Assembly: GCF_029784135.1 (NCBI RefSeq)
Contig: NC_073746.1
Location: forward strand, 183,525,983-183,589,982
Length of the DNA stretch: 64,000 nucleotides
Direction: 5' to 3'
From: Toxorhynchites rutilus septentrionalis
Lineage: Eukaryota; Arthropoda; Insecta; Diptera; Culicidae
Shown piece by piece: positions 35,272 through 48,652 of this stretch; position 1 is the stretch's first letter; every line of letters starts with the position of its first letter. The position numbers were made by a program, and so were the translations under genes. The notes under the pieces are model-generated. The model did not search any database. It saw only the letters and a program-made list of their open reading frames with translations, and was not told the origin of the DNA.

Positions 35272-35732
35272 TCCCCAGGCAGCTTGGTTTTGATGGCTAT
35301 GTTGGGGAAACCGTGCCAATCAAAACGGGGTTGATAGGGCGTTTAGATAACTATATTTTCTCTTTCAATCCCATATCCTCTCTGCCACCGGACCACCGGA
35401 GAATCCCATTTATTTTCTGCCACCGGACTGAACAGAGGCAATCCCATTTCTTTTCTGCCATCGGACTGAACAGTGGTTTATTAGCCGGTGCCCGCTCGGA
35501 AATTAAGTTAGTTGCATTTCAATCCCATTTCTTCTCTGCCACCGGACCACCGGAGAATCCCACTTATTTTCTGCCACCGGACTGAACAGTGGCAATCCCA
35601 TTTATTTTCTGCCACCGTACTGAACACTGGCAATCCCATTTATTTTCTGCAACCGGACTGAACAGAGGCAATCCCATTTCTTTTCTGCCATCGGACTGAA
35701 CAGTGGTTTATTAGCCGGTGCCCGCTCGGAAA

Positions 35733-36065
35733 TTAATTTAATAGCAATTGCAATGTGATAAGAAAACAGTTTCTCTCACTCGCTCCCTCAAATACTATGA
35801 TCTTCTCTCTAAATCCCATTTCTTCTCTGCCACCAGACAATGCCAGTGGCAATCCCATTTATTTTCAGCTACCGGACTGAACAGAGGCAATCCCATTTCT
35901 ATGTGATAGGAAAATAGTTTCTCTCGCTCGCTCGCCTAAATACTATGTTCTTCACTCTCAATCCCATTTCTTCTCAGCCACCGGACTGAACAGTGGGAAT
36001 CACATTTATTTTCTGCCACCGTACTGAACAGTGGCACTGACCTCTCACTCGCTCCCCTAAATACT
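35733..36065 (+). repeat. Core module 15, full
   Basis: 333 bp, CAGTGGGAATCAC, private GCCACCAGACAATGCC. Next core 1,351 bp on. Confidence 0.92.
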
Positions 36066-36232
36066 ATCGCATCGCATCGCATCGCATCGCGTCGCATCGC
36101 ATCGCATCGCGTCCCATCGCATCGCATCGCATCGCATCGCATCGCATCGCATCGCATCACATCGCATCGCATCGCATCGCATCGCATCGCTTCGCATCGC
36201 ATCGCATCGCATCGCATCGCATCGCATCGCAT
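36066..36232 (+). repeat. GCATC array 56, core-to-link
   Basis: About 33 units, standard signature. Confidence 0.97.
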
Positions 36233-36601
36233 TCCCCAGGCAGCTTGGTTTTGATGGCTATGTTGGGGAAACCGTGCCAATCAAAACGGGGTTGATAGAG
36301 CGTTTAGATAACTATATTTTCTCTTTCAATCCCATTTCTTCTCTGCCACCGGACTGAACAATCCCATTTATTTTCTGCCACCGGACTGAACAGATTCTCC
36401 AGGTAGCTTGGTTTTGATGGCTATGTTGGGGAAACCGTGCCAATCAAAACGGGGTTGATAGGGCGTTTAGATAACTATATTTTCTCTTTCAATCCCATTT
36501 CTTCTCTGCCACCGGACTGAACAGTGGCAATCCCATTTATTTTCTGCCACCGTACTGAACAGTGGCAATCCCATTTATTTTCTGCCACCGGACTGAACAG
36601 A

Positions 36602-36848
36602 GCATCGCATCGCATCGCATCGCATCGCATCGCATCGCATCGCATCGCATCGCATCGCATCGCATCGCATCGCATCGCATCGCATCGCATCGCATCGCAT
36701 CGCATCGCATCGCATCCCATCGCATCGCATCGCATCGCATCGCATCGCATCGCATCGCATCGCATCGCATCGCATCGCATCGCATCGCATCGCATCGCAT
36801 CGCATCGCATCGCATCGCATCGCATCGCATCGCATCGCATCGCATCGC
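36602..36848 (+). repeat. GCATC array 57, M-to-S
   Basis: About 49 units, CCATC near 36717. Confidence 0.97.
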
Positions 36849-37083
36849 GGAAATTAAGTTAGTTGCATTTCAATCCCATTTCTTCTCTGCCACCGGACCA
36901 CCGGAGAATCCCACTTATTTTCTGCCACCGGACTGAACAGTGGCAATCCCATTTATTTTCTGCCACCGTACTGAACACTGGCAATCCCATTTATTTTCTG
37001 CAACCGGACTGAACAGAGGCAATCCCATTTCTTTTCTGCCATCGGACTGAACAGTGGTTTATTAGCCGGTGCCCGCTCGGAAA

Positions 37084-37416
37084 TTAATTTAATAGCAATT
37101 GCAATGTGATAAGAAAACAGTTTCTCTCACTCGCTCCCTCAAATACTATGATCTTCTCTCTAAATCCCATTTCTTCTCTGCCACCGGACAATGCCAGTGG
37201 CAATCCCATTTATTTTCAGCTACCGGACTGAACAGAGGCAATCCCATTTCTATGTGATAGGAAAATAGTTTCTCTCGCTCGCTCGCCTAAATACTATGTT
37301 CTTCACTCTCAATCCCATTTCTTCTCAGCCACCGGACTGAACAGTGGCAATCACATTTATTTTCTGCCACCGTACTGAACAGTGGCACTGACCTCTCACT
37401 CGCTCCCCTAAATACT
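37084..37416 (+). repeat. Core module 16, full
   Basis: 333 bp. Next core 1,301 bp on. Confidence 0.92.
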
Positions 37417-37538
37417 ATCGCATCGCATCGCATCGCATCGCGTCGCATCGCATCGCATCGCATCGCATCGCATCGCATCACATCGCATCGCATCGCATCG
37501 CATCGCTTCGCATCGCATCGCATCGCATCGCATCGCAT
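37417..37538 (+). repeat. GCATC array 58, core-to-link
   Basis: About 24 units, same length and signature as array 3. The following M-to-S cycle also shares the CTATTTCAATCCC link variant with 2405. Confidence 0.97.
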
Positions 37539-37907
37539 TCCCCAGGCAGCTTGGTTTTGATGGCTATGTTGGGGAAACCGTGCCAATCAAAACGGGGTTG
37601 ATAGAGCGTTTAGATAACTATATTTTCTCTTTCAATCCCATTTCTTCTCTGCCACCGGACTGAACAATCCCATTTATTTTCTGCCACCGGACTGAACAGA
37701 TTCTCCAGGTAGCTTGGTTTTGATGGCTATGTTGGGGAAACCGTGCCAATCAAAACGGGGTTGATAGGGCGTTTAGATAACTATATTTTCTATTTCAATC
37801 CCATTTCTTCTCTGCCACCGGACTGAACAGTGGCAATCCCATTTATTTTCTGCCACCGTACTGAACAGTGGCAATCCCATTTATTTTCTGCCACCGGACT
37901 GAACAGA

Positions 37908-38149
37908 GCATCGCATCGCATCGCATCGCATCGCATCGCATCGCATCGCATCGCATCGCATCGCATCGCATCGCATCGCATCGCATCGCATCCCATCGCA
38001 TCGCATCGCATCGCATCGCATCGCATCGCATCGCATTGCATCGCATCGCATCGCATCGCATCGCATCGCATCGCATCGCATCGCATCGCATCGCATCGCA
38101 TCGCATCGCATCGCATCGCATCGCATCGCATCGCATCGCATCGCATCGC
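37908..38149 (+). repeat. GCATC array 59, M-to-S
   Basis: About 48 units, CCATC then GCATT. Confidence 0.97.
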
Positions 38150-38384
38150 GGAAATTAAGTTAGTTGCATTTCAATCCCATTTCTTCTCTGCCACCGGACC
38201 ACCGGAGAATCCCACTTATTTTCTGCCACCGGACTGAACAGTGGCAATCCCATTTATTTTCTGCCACCGTACGGAACACTGGCAATCCCATTTATTTTCT
38301 GCAACCGGACTGAACAGAGGCAATCCCATTTCTTTTCTGCCATCGGACTGAACAGTGGTTTATTAGCCGGTGCCCGCTCGGAAA

Positions 38385-38717
38385 TTAATTTAATAGCAAT
38401 TGCAATGTGATAAGAAAACAGTTTCTCTCACTCGCTCCCTCAAATACTATGATCTTCTCTCTAAATCCCATTTCTTCTCTGCCACCGGACAATGCCAGTG
38501 GCAATCCCATTTATTTTCAGCTACCGGACTGAACAGAGGCAATCCCATTTCTATGTGATAGGAAAATAGTTTCTCTCGCTCGCTCGCCTAAATACTATGT
38601 TCTTCACTCTCAATCCCATTTCTTCTCAGCCACCGGACTGAACAGTGGCAATCACATTTATTTTCTGCCACCGTACTGAACAGTGGCACTGACCTCTCAC
38701 TCGCTCCCCTAAATACT
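38385..38717 (+). repeat. Core module 17, full
   Basis: 333 bp. Upstream M unit has private CCGTACGGAACAC near 38270. Confidence 0.92.
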
Positions 38718-38804
38718 ATCGCATCGCATCGCATCGCATCGCGTCGCATCGCTTCGCATCGCTTCGCATCGCATCGCATCGCATCGCATCGCATCGCATC
38801 GCAT
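38718..38804 (+). repeat. GCATC array 60, core-to-link, short
   Basis: 17 units, as array 17 but with GCATC in place of GAATC. Confidence 0.97.
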
Positions 38805-39173
38805 TCCCCAGGCAGCTTGGTTTTGATGGCTATGTTGGGGAAACCGTGCCAATCAAAACGGGGTTGATAGAGCGTTTAGATAACTATATTTTCTCTTTCA
38901 ATCCCATTTCTTCTCTGCCACCGGACTGAACAATCCCATTTATTTTCTGCCACCGGACTGAACAGATTCTCCAGGTAGCTTGGTTTTGATGGCTATGTTG
39001 GGGAAACCGTGCCAATCAAAACGGGGTTGATAGGGCGTTTAGATAACTATATTTTCTCTTTCAATCCCATTTCTTCTCTGCCACCGGACTGAACAGTGGC
39101 AATCCCATTTATTTTCTGCCACCGTACTGAACAGTGGCAATCCCATTTATTTTCTGCCACCGGACTGAACAGA

Positions 39174-39690
39174 GCATCGCATCGCATCGCATCGCAACGC
39201 ATCGCATCGCATCGCATCACATCGCATCGCATCGCATCGCATCGCATCGCATCGCATCGCATCGCATCGCATCGCATCGCATCGCATCGCATCGCATCGC
39301 ATCGCATCGCATCGCATCGCATCGCATCGCATCGCATCGCATCGCATCCCATCGCATCGCATCGCATCGCATCGCATCGCATCGCATCGCATCGCATCGC
39401 ATCGCATCGCATCGCATCGCATCGCATCGCATCGCATCGCATCGCATCGCATCGCATCGCATCGCATCGCATCGCATCGCATCGCATCGCATCGCATCGC
39501 ATCGCATCGCATCGCATCGCATCGCATCGCATCGCATCGCATCGCATCGCATCGCATCGCATCGCATCGCATCGCATCGCATCGCATCGCATCGCATCGC
39601 ATCGCATCGCATCGCATCGCATCGCATCGCATCGCATCGCATCGCATCGCATCGCATCGCATCGCATCGCATCGCATCGCATCGCATCGC
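39174..39690 (+). repeat. GCATC array 61, M-to-foldback, 517 bp
   Basis: About 103 units, GCAAC near 39195, ACATC near 39218, CCATC near 39349, then pure to the palindrome. Confidence 0.97.
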
Positions 39691-39731
39691 CCTATCAACC
39701 CCGTGCCAATCAAAACGGGGTTGATAGGGCG
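39688..39731. repeat. Perfect 17-bp fold-back palindrome, copy 3
   Basis: Arms 39688-39704 and 39715-39731, loop 39705-39714. Same arms and loop as copies 1 and 2, at the end of a 517-bp array. Confidence 0.96.
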
Positions 39732-39867
39732 TTTAGATAACTATATTTTCTCTTTCAATCCCATTTCTTCTCTGCCACCGGACTGAACAGTGGCAATCCC
39801 ATTTATTTTCTGCCACCGTACTGAACAGTGGCAATCCCATTTATTTTCTGCCACCGGACTGAACAGA

Positions 39868-40171
39868 GCATCGCATCGCATCGCATCGTATCGCATCGCA
39901 TCGCATCGCATCGCATCGCATCGCATCGCATCGCATCGCATCGCATCGCATCGCATCGCATCGCATCGCATCGCATCGCATCGCATCGCATCGCATCGCA
40001 TCGCATCGCATCGCATCCCATCGCATCGCATCGCATCGCATCGCATCGCATCGCATCGCATCGCATCGCATCGCATCGCATCGCATCGCATCGCATCGCA
40101 TCGCATCGCATCGCATCGCATCGCATCGCATCGCATCGCATCGCATCGCATCGTATCGCATCAAATCGCAT
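39868..40171 (+). repeat. GCATC array 62, M-to-link
   Basis: About 60 units, GTATC near 39888, CCATC near 40018, ends GTATC-GCATC-AAATC. Confidence 0.97.
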
Positions 40172-40818
40172 TCCCCAGGCAGCTTGGTTTTGATGGCTAT
40201 GTTGGGGAAACCGTGCCAATCAAAACGGGGTTGATAGAGCGTTTAGATAACTATATTTTCTCTTTCAATCCCATTTCTTCTCTGCCACCGGACTGAACAA
40301 TCCCATTTATTTTCTGCCACCGGACTGAACAGAGCATCGCATCGCATCGCATTGCATTCTCCAGGTAGCTTGGTTTTGATGGCTATGTTGGGGAAACCGT
40401 GCCAATCAAAACGGGGTTGATAGGTCGTTTAGATAACTATATTTTCTCTTTCAATCCCATTTCTTCTCTTCCACCGGACCACCGGAGAATCCCATTTATT
40501 TTCTGCCACCGGACTGAACAGAGGCAATCCCATTTCTTTTCTGCCATCGGACTGAACAGTGGTTTATTAGCCGGTGCCCGCTCGGAAATTAAGTTAGTTG
40601 CATTTCAATCCCATTTCTTCTCTGCCACCGGACCACCGGAGAATCCCACTTATTTTCTGCCACCGGACAGAACAGTGGCAATCCCATTTATTTTCTGCCA
40701 CCGTACTGAACACTAGCAATCCCATTTATTTTCTGCAACCGGACTGAACAGAGGCAATCCCATTTCTTTTCTGCCATCGGACTGAACAGTGGTTTATTAG
40801 CCGGTGCCCGCTCGGAAA

Positions 40819-41151
40819 TTAATTTAATAGCAATTGCAATGTGATAAGAAAACAGTTTCTCTCACTCGCTCCCTCAAATACTATGATCTTCTCTCTAAAT
40901 CCCATTTCTTCTCTGCCACCGGACAATGCCAGTGGCAATCCCATTTATTTTCAGCTACCGGACTGAACAGAGGCAATCCCATTTCTATGTGATAGGAAAA
41001 TAGTTTCTCTCGCTCGCTCGCCTAAATACTATGTTCTTCACTCTCAATCCCATTTCTTCTCAGCCACCGGACTGAACAGTGGCAATCACATTTATTTTCT
41101 GCCACCGTACTGAACAGTGGCACTGACCTCTCACTCGCTCCCCTAAATACT
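40819..41151 (+). repeat. Core module 18, full
   Basis: 333 bp. Counterpart of the core at 3790, offset 37,029 bp. Both are preceded by a TTGATAGGTCG link. Confidence 0.92.
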
Positions 41152-41278
41152 ATCGCATCGCATCGCGTCGCATCGCATCGCATCGCGTCCCATCGCATCG
41201 CATCGCATCGCATCACATCGCATCGCATCGCATCGCATCGCTTCGCATCGCATCGCATCGCATCGCATCGCATCGCAT
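41152..41278 (+). repeat. GCATC array 63, core-to-link
   Basis: About 25 units, standard signature. Confidence 0.97.
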
Positions 41279-41612
41279 TCCCCAGGCAGCTTGGTTTTGA
41301 TGGCTATGTTGGGGAAACCGTGCCAATCAAAACGGGGTTGATAGAGCGTTTAGATAACTATATTTTCTCTTTCAATCCCATTTCTTCTCTGCCACCGGAC
41401 TGAACAATCCCATTTATTTTCTGCCACCGGACTGAACAGAGCATCGCATCGCATCGCATTGCATTCTCCAGGTAGCTTGGTTTTGATGGCTATTCTCTTT
41501 CAATCCCATTTCTTCTCTGCCACCGGACTGAACAGTGGCAATCCCATTTATTTTCTGCCACCGTACTGAACAGTGGCAATCCCATTTATTTTCTGCCACC
41601 GGACTGAACAGA

Positions 41613-42201
41613 GCATCGCATCGCATCGCATCGCATCGCATCGCATCGCATCCCATCGCATCGCATCGCATCGCATCGCATCGCATCGCATCGCATCGCA
41701 TCGCATCGCATCGCATCGCATCGCATCGCATCGCATCGCAGCGCATCGCATCGCATCGCATCGCATCGCATCGCATCGCATCGCATCGCATCGCATCACA
41801 TCGCATCGCATCGCATCGCATCGCATCGCATCGCATCGCATCGCATCGCATCGCATCGCATCGCATCGCATCGCATCGCATCGCATCGCATCGCATCGCA
41901 TCGCATCGCATCGCATCGCATCGCATCGCATCGCATCGCATCGCATCGCATCGCATCGCATCGCATCGCATCGCATCGCATCGCATCGCATCGCATCGCA
42001 TCGCATCGCATCGCATCGCATCGCATCGCATCGCATCGCATCGCATCGCATCGCATCGCATCGCATCGCATCGCATCCCATCGCATCGCATCGCATCGCA
42101 TCGCATCGCATCGCATCGCATCGCATCGCATCGCATCGCATCGCATCGCATCGCATCGCATCGCATCGCATCGCATCGCATCGCATCGCATCGCATCGCA
42201 T
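41613..42201 (+). repeat. GCATC array 64, M-to-link, 589 bp
   Basis: About 117 units, CCATC near 41652 and 42078, GCAGC near 41740, ACATC near 41797. Counterpart of array 7. Confidence 0.97.
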
Positions 42202-42599
42202 TCCCCAGGCAGCTTGGTTTTGATGGCTATGTTGGGGAAACCGTGCCAATCAAAACGGGGTTGATAGGGCGTTTAGATAACTATATTTTCTCTTTCAATC
42301 CCATTTCTTCTCTGCCACCGGACTGAACAGTGGCAATCCCATTTATTTTCTGCCACCGGACTGAACAGAGCATCGCATTGCATCGCATTGCATTCTCCAG
42401 GTAGCTTGGTTTTGATGGCTATGTTGGGGAAACCGTGCCAATCAAAACGGGGTTGATAGGGCGTTTAGATAACTATATTTTCTCTTTCAATCCCATTTCT
42501 TCTCTGCCACCGGACTGAACAGTGGCAATCCCATTTATTTTCTGCCACCGTACTGAACAGTGGCAATCCCATTTATTTTCTGCCACCGGACTGAACAGA

Positions 42600-42808
42600 G
42601 CATCACATCGCATCGCATCGCATCGCATCGCATCGCATCGCATCGCATCGCATCGCATCGCATCGCATCGCATCGCATCGCATCGCATCGCATCCCATCG
42701 CATCGCATCGCATCGCATCGCATCGCATCGCATCGCATCGCATCGCATCGCATCGCATCGCATCGCATCGCATCGCATCGCTTCGCATCGCATCGCATCG
42801 CTTCGCAT
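42600..42808 (+). repeat. GCATC array 65, ACATC-entry
   Basis: About 41 units, CCATC, GCTTC twice; same length as array 67. Confidence 0.97.
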
Positions 42809-42976
42809 TCCCCAGGCAGCTTGGTTTTGATGGCTATGTTGGGGAAACCGTGCCAATCAAAACGGGGTTGTAAGGGCGTTTAGATAACTATATTTTCTCT
42901 TTCAATCCCATTTCTTCTCTGCCACCGGACTGAACAGTGGCAATCCCATTCATTTTCTGCCACCGGACTGAACAGA

Positions 42977-43435
42977 GCATCGCATAGCATCGCATCGCAT
43001 CGCATCGCATCGCATCGCATCGCATCGCATCGCATCGCATCGCATCGCATCGCATCGCATCGCATCGCATCGCATCGCATCGCATCGCATCGCATCGCAT
43101 CGCATCGCATCGCATCGCATCGCATCGCATCGCATCGCATCGCATCGCATCGCATCGCATCGCATCGCATCGCATCGCATCGCATCGCATCGCATCGCAT
43201 CGCATCGCATCGCATCGCATCGCATCGCATCGCATCGCATCGCATCGCATCGCATCGCATCGCATCGCATCGCATCGCATCGCATCGCATCGCATCGCAT
43301 CCCATCGCATCGCATCGCATCGCATCGCATCGCATCGCATCGCATCGCATCGCATCGCATCGCATCGCATCGCATCGCATCGCATCGCATCGCATCGCAT
43401 CGCATCGCATCGCATCGCATCGCATCGCATCGCAT
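42977..43435 (+). repeat. GCATC array 66, GCATA-entry, 459 bp
   Basis: About 91 units with a CCATC near 43302, unusual for this class; probably a recombinant with an M-to-link array. Confidence 0.97.
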
Positions 43436-43833
43436 TCCCCAGGCAGCTTGGTTTTGATGGCTATGTTGGGGAAACCGTGCCAATCAAAACGGGGTTGATA
43501 GGGCGTTTAGATAACTATATTTTCTCTTTCAATCCCATTTCTTCTCTGCCACCGGACTGAACAGTGGCAATCCCATTTATTTTCTGCCACCGGACTGAAC
43601 AGAGCATCGCATTGCATCGCATTGCATTCTCCAGGTAGCTTGGTTTTGATGGCTATGTTGGGGAAACCGTGCCAATCAAAACGGGGTTGATAGGGCGTTT
43701 AGATAACTATATTTTCTCTTTCAATCCCATTTCTTCTCTGCCACCGGACTGAACAGTGGCAATCCCATTTATTTTCTGCCACCGTACTGAACAGTGGCAA
43801 TCCCATTTATTTTCTGCCACCGGACTGAACAGA

Positions 43834-44042
43834 GCATCACATCGCATCGCATCGCATCGCATCGCATCGCATCGCATCGCATCGCATCGCATCGCATCGC
43901 ATCGCATCGCATCGCATCGCATCGCATCCCATCGCATCGCATCGCATCGCATCGCATCGCATCGCATCGCATCGCATCGCATCGCATCGCATCGCATCGC
44001 ATCGCATCGCATCGCTTCGCATCGCATCGCATCGCTTCGCAT
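43834..44042 (+). repeat. GCATC array 67, ACATC-entry
   Basis: About 41 units, a copy of array 65 exactly 1,234 bp away. Confidence 0.97.
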
Positions 44043-44210
44043 TCCCCAGGCAGCTTGGTTTTGATGGCTATGTTGGGGAAACCGTGCCAATCAAAACGGG
44101 GTTGTAAGGGCGTTTAGATAACTATATTTTCTCTTTCAATCCCATTTCTTCTCTGCCACCGGACTGAACAGTGGCAATCCCATTCATTTTCTGCCACCGG
44201 ACTGAACAGA

Positions 44211-44529
44211 GCATCGCATAGCATCGCATCGCATCGCATCGCATCGCATCGCATCGCATCGCATCGCATCGCATCGCATCGCATCGCATCGCATCGCATC
44301 GCATCGCATCGCATCGCATCGCATCGCATCGCATCACAACGCATCGCATCGCATCGCATCGCATCGCATCGCATCGCATCGCATCGCATCGCATCGCATC
44401 GCATCGCATCGCAACGCATCGCATCGCATCGCATCGCATCGCATCGCATCGCATCGCATCGCATCGCATCGCAACGCATCGCATCGCATCGCATCGCATC
44501 GCATCGCATCGCATCGCATCGCATCGCAT
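44211..44529 (+). repeat. GCATC array 68, GCATA-entry
   Basis: About 63 units, ACAAC near 44336, GCAAC near 44413 and 44473. Confidence 0.97.
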
Positions 44530-44735
44530 TCCCCAGGCAGCTTGGTTTTGATGGCTATGTTGGGGAAACCGTGCCAATCAAAACGGGGTTGATAGGGCGT
44601 TTAGATAACTATATTTTCTCTTTCAATCCCATTTCTTCTCTGCCACCGGACTGAACAGTGGCAATCCCATTTATTTTCTGCCACCGTACTGAACAGTGGC
44701 AATCCCATTTATTTTCTGCCACCGGACTGAACAGA

Positions 44736-44899
44736 GCATCACATCGCATCGCATCGCATCGCATCGCATCGCATCGCATCGCATCGCATCGCATCCCATC
44801 GCATCGCATCGCATCGCATCGCATCGCATCGCATCGCATCGCATCGCATCGCATCGCATCGCATCGCATCGCTTCGCATCGCATCGCATCGCATCGCAT
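44736..44899 (+). repeat. GCATC array 69, ACATC-entry
   Basis: About 32 units, CCATC near 44795, GCTTC near 44871. Confidence 0.97.
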
Positions 44900-45181
44900 T
44901 CCCCAGGCAGCTTGGTTTTGATGGCTATGTTGGGGAAACCGTGCCAATCAAAACGGGGTTGTAAGGGCGTTTAGATAACTATATTTTCTCTTTCAATCCC
45001 ATTTCTTCTCTGCCACCGGACTGAACAGTGGCAATCCCATTTATTTTCTGCCACCGGACTGAACAGAGGCAATCCCATTTCTTTTCTGCCATCGGACTGA
45101 ACAGTGGAAATCCCATTTCTTCTCTACCACCGGACTGAACAGTGGCAATCCCATTCATTTTCTGCCACCGGACTGAACAGA

Positions 45182-45450
45182 GCATCGCATAGCATCGCAT
45201 CGCATCGCATCGCATCGCATCGCATCGCATCGCATCGCATCGCATCGCATCGCATCGCATCGCATCGCATCGCATCGCATCGCATCGCATCGCATCGCAT
45301 CGCATCGCATCGCATCGCATCGCAACGCATCGCATCGCATCGCATCGCATCGCATCGCATCGCATCGCATCGCATCGCATCGCATCGCATCGCATCGCAT
45401 CGCATCGCATCGAATCGCATCGCATCGAATCGCATCGCATCGCATCGCAT
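45182..45450 (+). repeat. GCATC array 70, GCATA-entry
   Basis: About 53 units, GCAAC near 45324, GAATC twice. Counterpart of array 11. Confidence 0.97.
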
Positions 45451-45835
45451 TCCCCAGGCAGCTTGGTTTTGATGGCTATGTTGGGGAAACCGTGCCAATC
45501 AAAACGGGGTTGATAGGGCGTTTAGATAACTATATTTTCTCTTTCAATCCCATATCTTCTCTGCCACCGGACCACCGGAGAATCCCATTTATTTTCTGCC
45601 ACCGGACTGAACAGAGGCAATCCCATTTCTTTTCTGCCATCGGACTGAACAGTGGTTTATTAGCCGGTGCCCGCTCGGAAATTAAGTTAGTTGCATTTCA
45701 ATCCCATTTCTTCTCTGCCACCGGACCACCGGAGAATCCCACTTATTTTCTGCCACCGGACTGAACAGAGGCAATCCCATTTCTTTTCTGCCATCGGACT
45801 GAACAGTGGTTTATTAGCCGGTGCCCGCTCGGAAA

Positions 45836-46097
45836 TTAATTTAATAGCAATTGCAATGTGATAAGAAAACAGTTTCTCTCACTCGCTCCCTCAAATACTA
45901 TGATCTTCTCTCTAAATCCCATTTCTTCTCTGCCACCGGACAATGCCAGTGGCAATCCCATTTATTTTCAGCTACCGGACTGAACAGAGGCAATCCCATT
46001 TCTATGTGATAGGAAAATAGTTTCTCTCGCTCGCTCGCCTAAATACTATGTTCTTCACTCTCAATCCCATTTCTTCTCAGCCACCGGACTGAACAGA
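45836..46097 (+). repeat. Core module 19, truncated at 3' side
   Basis: Same breakpoint (...GGACTGAACAG into AGGCAATCCC) as the core at 7420, implying one ancestral rearrangement. Confidence 0.9.
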
Positions 46098-46211
46098 GGC
46101 AATCCCATTTCTTTTCTGCCATCGGACTGAACAGTGGAAATCCCATTTCTTCTCTACCACCGGACTGAACAGTGGCAATCCCATTCATTTTCTGCCACCG
46201 GACTGAACAGA

Positions 46212-46405
46212 GCATCGCATAGCATCGCATCGCATCGCATCGCATCGCATCGCATCGCATCGCATCGCATCGCATCGCATCGCATCGCATCGCATCGCAT
46301 CGCATCGCATCGCATCGCATCGCATCGCATCGCATCGCATCGCATCGCATCGCATCGCATCGCATCGCATCGCATCGCATCGCATCGCATCGCATCGCAT
46401 CGCAT
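46212..46405 (+). repeat. GCATC array 71, GCATA-entry
   Basis: About 38 units, pure after GCATA. Confidence 0.97.
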
Positions 46406-46866
46406 TCCCCAGGCAGCTTGGTTTTGATGGCTATGTTGGGGAAACCGTGCCAATCAAAACGGGGTTGATAGGGCGTTTAGATAACTATATTTTCTCTTTC
46501 AATCCCATTTCTTCTCTGCCACCGGACCACCGGAGAATCCCATTTATTTTCTGCCACCGGACTGAACAGAGGCAATCCCATTTCTTTTCTGCCATCGGAC
46601 TGAACAGTGGTTTATTAGCCGGTGCCCGCTCGGAAATTAAGTTAGTTGCATTTCAATCCCATTTCTTCTCTGCCACCGGACCACCGGAGAATCCCACTTA
46701 TTTTCTGCCACCGGACTGAACAGTGGCAATCCCATTTATTTTCTGCCACCGTACTGAACACTGGCAATCCCATTTATTTTCTGCAACCGGACTGAACAGA
46801 GGCAATCCCATTTCTTTTCTGCCATCGGACTGAACAGTGGTTTATTAGCCGGTGCCCGCTCGGAAA

Positions 46867-47199
46867 TTAATTTAATAGCAATTGCAATGTGATAAGAAAA
46901 CAGTTTCTCTCACTCGCTCCCTCAAATACTATGATCTTCTCTCTAAATCCCATTTCTTCTCTGCCACCGGACAATGCCAGTGGCAATCCCATTTATTTTC
47001 AGCTACCGGACTGAACAGAGGCAATCCCATTTCTATGTGATAGGAAAATAGTTTCTCTCGCTCGCTCGCCTAAATACTATGTTCTTCACTCTCAATCCCA
47101 TTTCTTCTCAGCCACCGGACTGAACAGTGGGAATCACATTTATTTTCTGCCACCGTACTGAACAGTGGCACTGACCTCTCACTCGCTCCCCTAAATACT
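46867..47199 (+). repeat. Core module 20, full
   Basis: 333 bp, CAGTGGGAATCAC. Next core 1,306 bp on. Confidence 0.92.
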
Positions 47200-47371
47200 A
47201 TCGCATCGCATCGCATCGCATCGCGTCGCATCGCATCGCATCGCGTCCCATCGCATCGCATCGCATCGCATCGCATCGCATCGCATCGCATCACATCGCA
47301 TCGCATCGCATCGCATCGCTTCGCATCGCATCGCATCGCATCGCATCGCATCGCATCGCATCGCATCGCAT
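47200..47371 (+). repeat. GCATC array 72, core-to-link
   Basis: About 34 units, standard signature. Confidence 0.97.
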
Positions 47372-47740
47372 TCCCCAGGCAGCTTGGTTTTGATGGCTAT
47401 GTTGGGGAAACCGTGCCAATCAAAACGGGGTTGATAGAGCGTTTAGATAACTATATTTTCTCTTTCAATCCCATTTCTTCTCTGCCACCGGACTGAACAA
47501 TCCCATTTATTTTCTGCCACCGGACTGAACAGATTCTCCAGGTAGCTTGGTTTTGATGGCTATGTTGGGGAAACCGTGCCAATCAAAACGGGGTTGATAG
47601 GGCGTTTAGATAACTATATTTTCTCTTTCAATCCCATTTCTTCTCTGCCACCGGACTGAACAGTGGCAATCCCATTTATTTTCTGCCACCGTACTGAACA
47701 GTGGCAATCCCATTTATTTTCTGCCACCGGACTGAACAGA

Positions 47741-47937
47741 GCATCGCATCGCATCGCATCGCATCGCATCGCATCGCATCGCATCGCATCGCATCGCATC
47801 GCATCGCATCGCATCGCATCGCATCGCATCGCATCGCATCCCATCGCATCGCATCGCATCGCATCGCATCGCATCGCATCGCATCGCATCGCATCGCATC
47901 GCATCGCATCGCATCGCATCGCATCGCATCGCATCGC
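47741..47937 (+). repeat. GCATC array 73, M-to-S
   Basis: About 39 units, CCATC near 47840. Confidence 0.97.
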
Positions 47938-48172
47938 GGAAATTAAGTTAGTTGCATTTCAATCCCATTTCTTCTCTGCCACCGGACCACCGGAGAATCC
48001 CACTTATTTTCTGCCACCGGACTGAACAGTGGCAATCCCATTTATTTTCTGCCACCGTACTGAACACTGGCAATCCCATTTATTTTCTGCAACCGGACTG
48101 AACAGAGGCAATCCCATTTCTTTTCTGCCATCGGACTGAACAGTGGTTTATTAGCCGGTGCCCGCTCGGAAA

Positions 48173-48505
48173 TTAATTTAATAGCAATTGCAATGTGATA
48201 AGAAAACAGTTTCTCTCACTCGCTCCCTCAAATACTATGATCTTCTCTCTAAATCCCATTTCTTCTCTGCCACCGGACAATGCCAGTGGCAATCCCATTT
48301 ATTTTCAGCTACCGGACTGAACAGAGGCAATCCCATTTCTATGTGATAGGAAAATAGTTTCTCTCGCTCGCTCGCCTAAATACTATGTTCTTCACTCTCA
48401 ATCCCATTTCTTCTCAGCCACCGGACTGAACAGTGGCAATCACATTTATTTTCTGCCACCGTACTGAACAGTGGCACTGACCTCTCACTCGCTCCCCTAA
48501 ATACT
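48173..48505 (+). repeat. Core module 21, full
   Basis: 333 bp. Next core 1,351 bp on. Confidence 0.92.
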
Positions 48506-48652
48506 ATCGCATCGCATCGCATCGCATCGCGTCGCATCGCATCGCATCGCGTCCCATCGCATCGCATCGCATCGCATCGCATCGCATCGCATCACATCGC
48601 ATCGCATCGCATCGCATCGCTTCGCATCGCATCGCATCGCATCGCATCGCAT
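48506..48652 (+). repeat. GCATC array 74, core-to-link
   Basis: About 29 units, standard signature. Confidence 0.97.
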
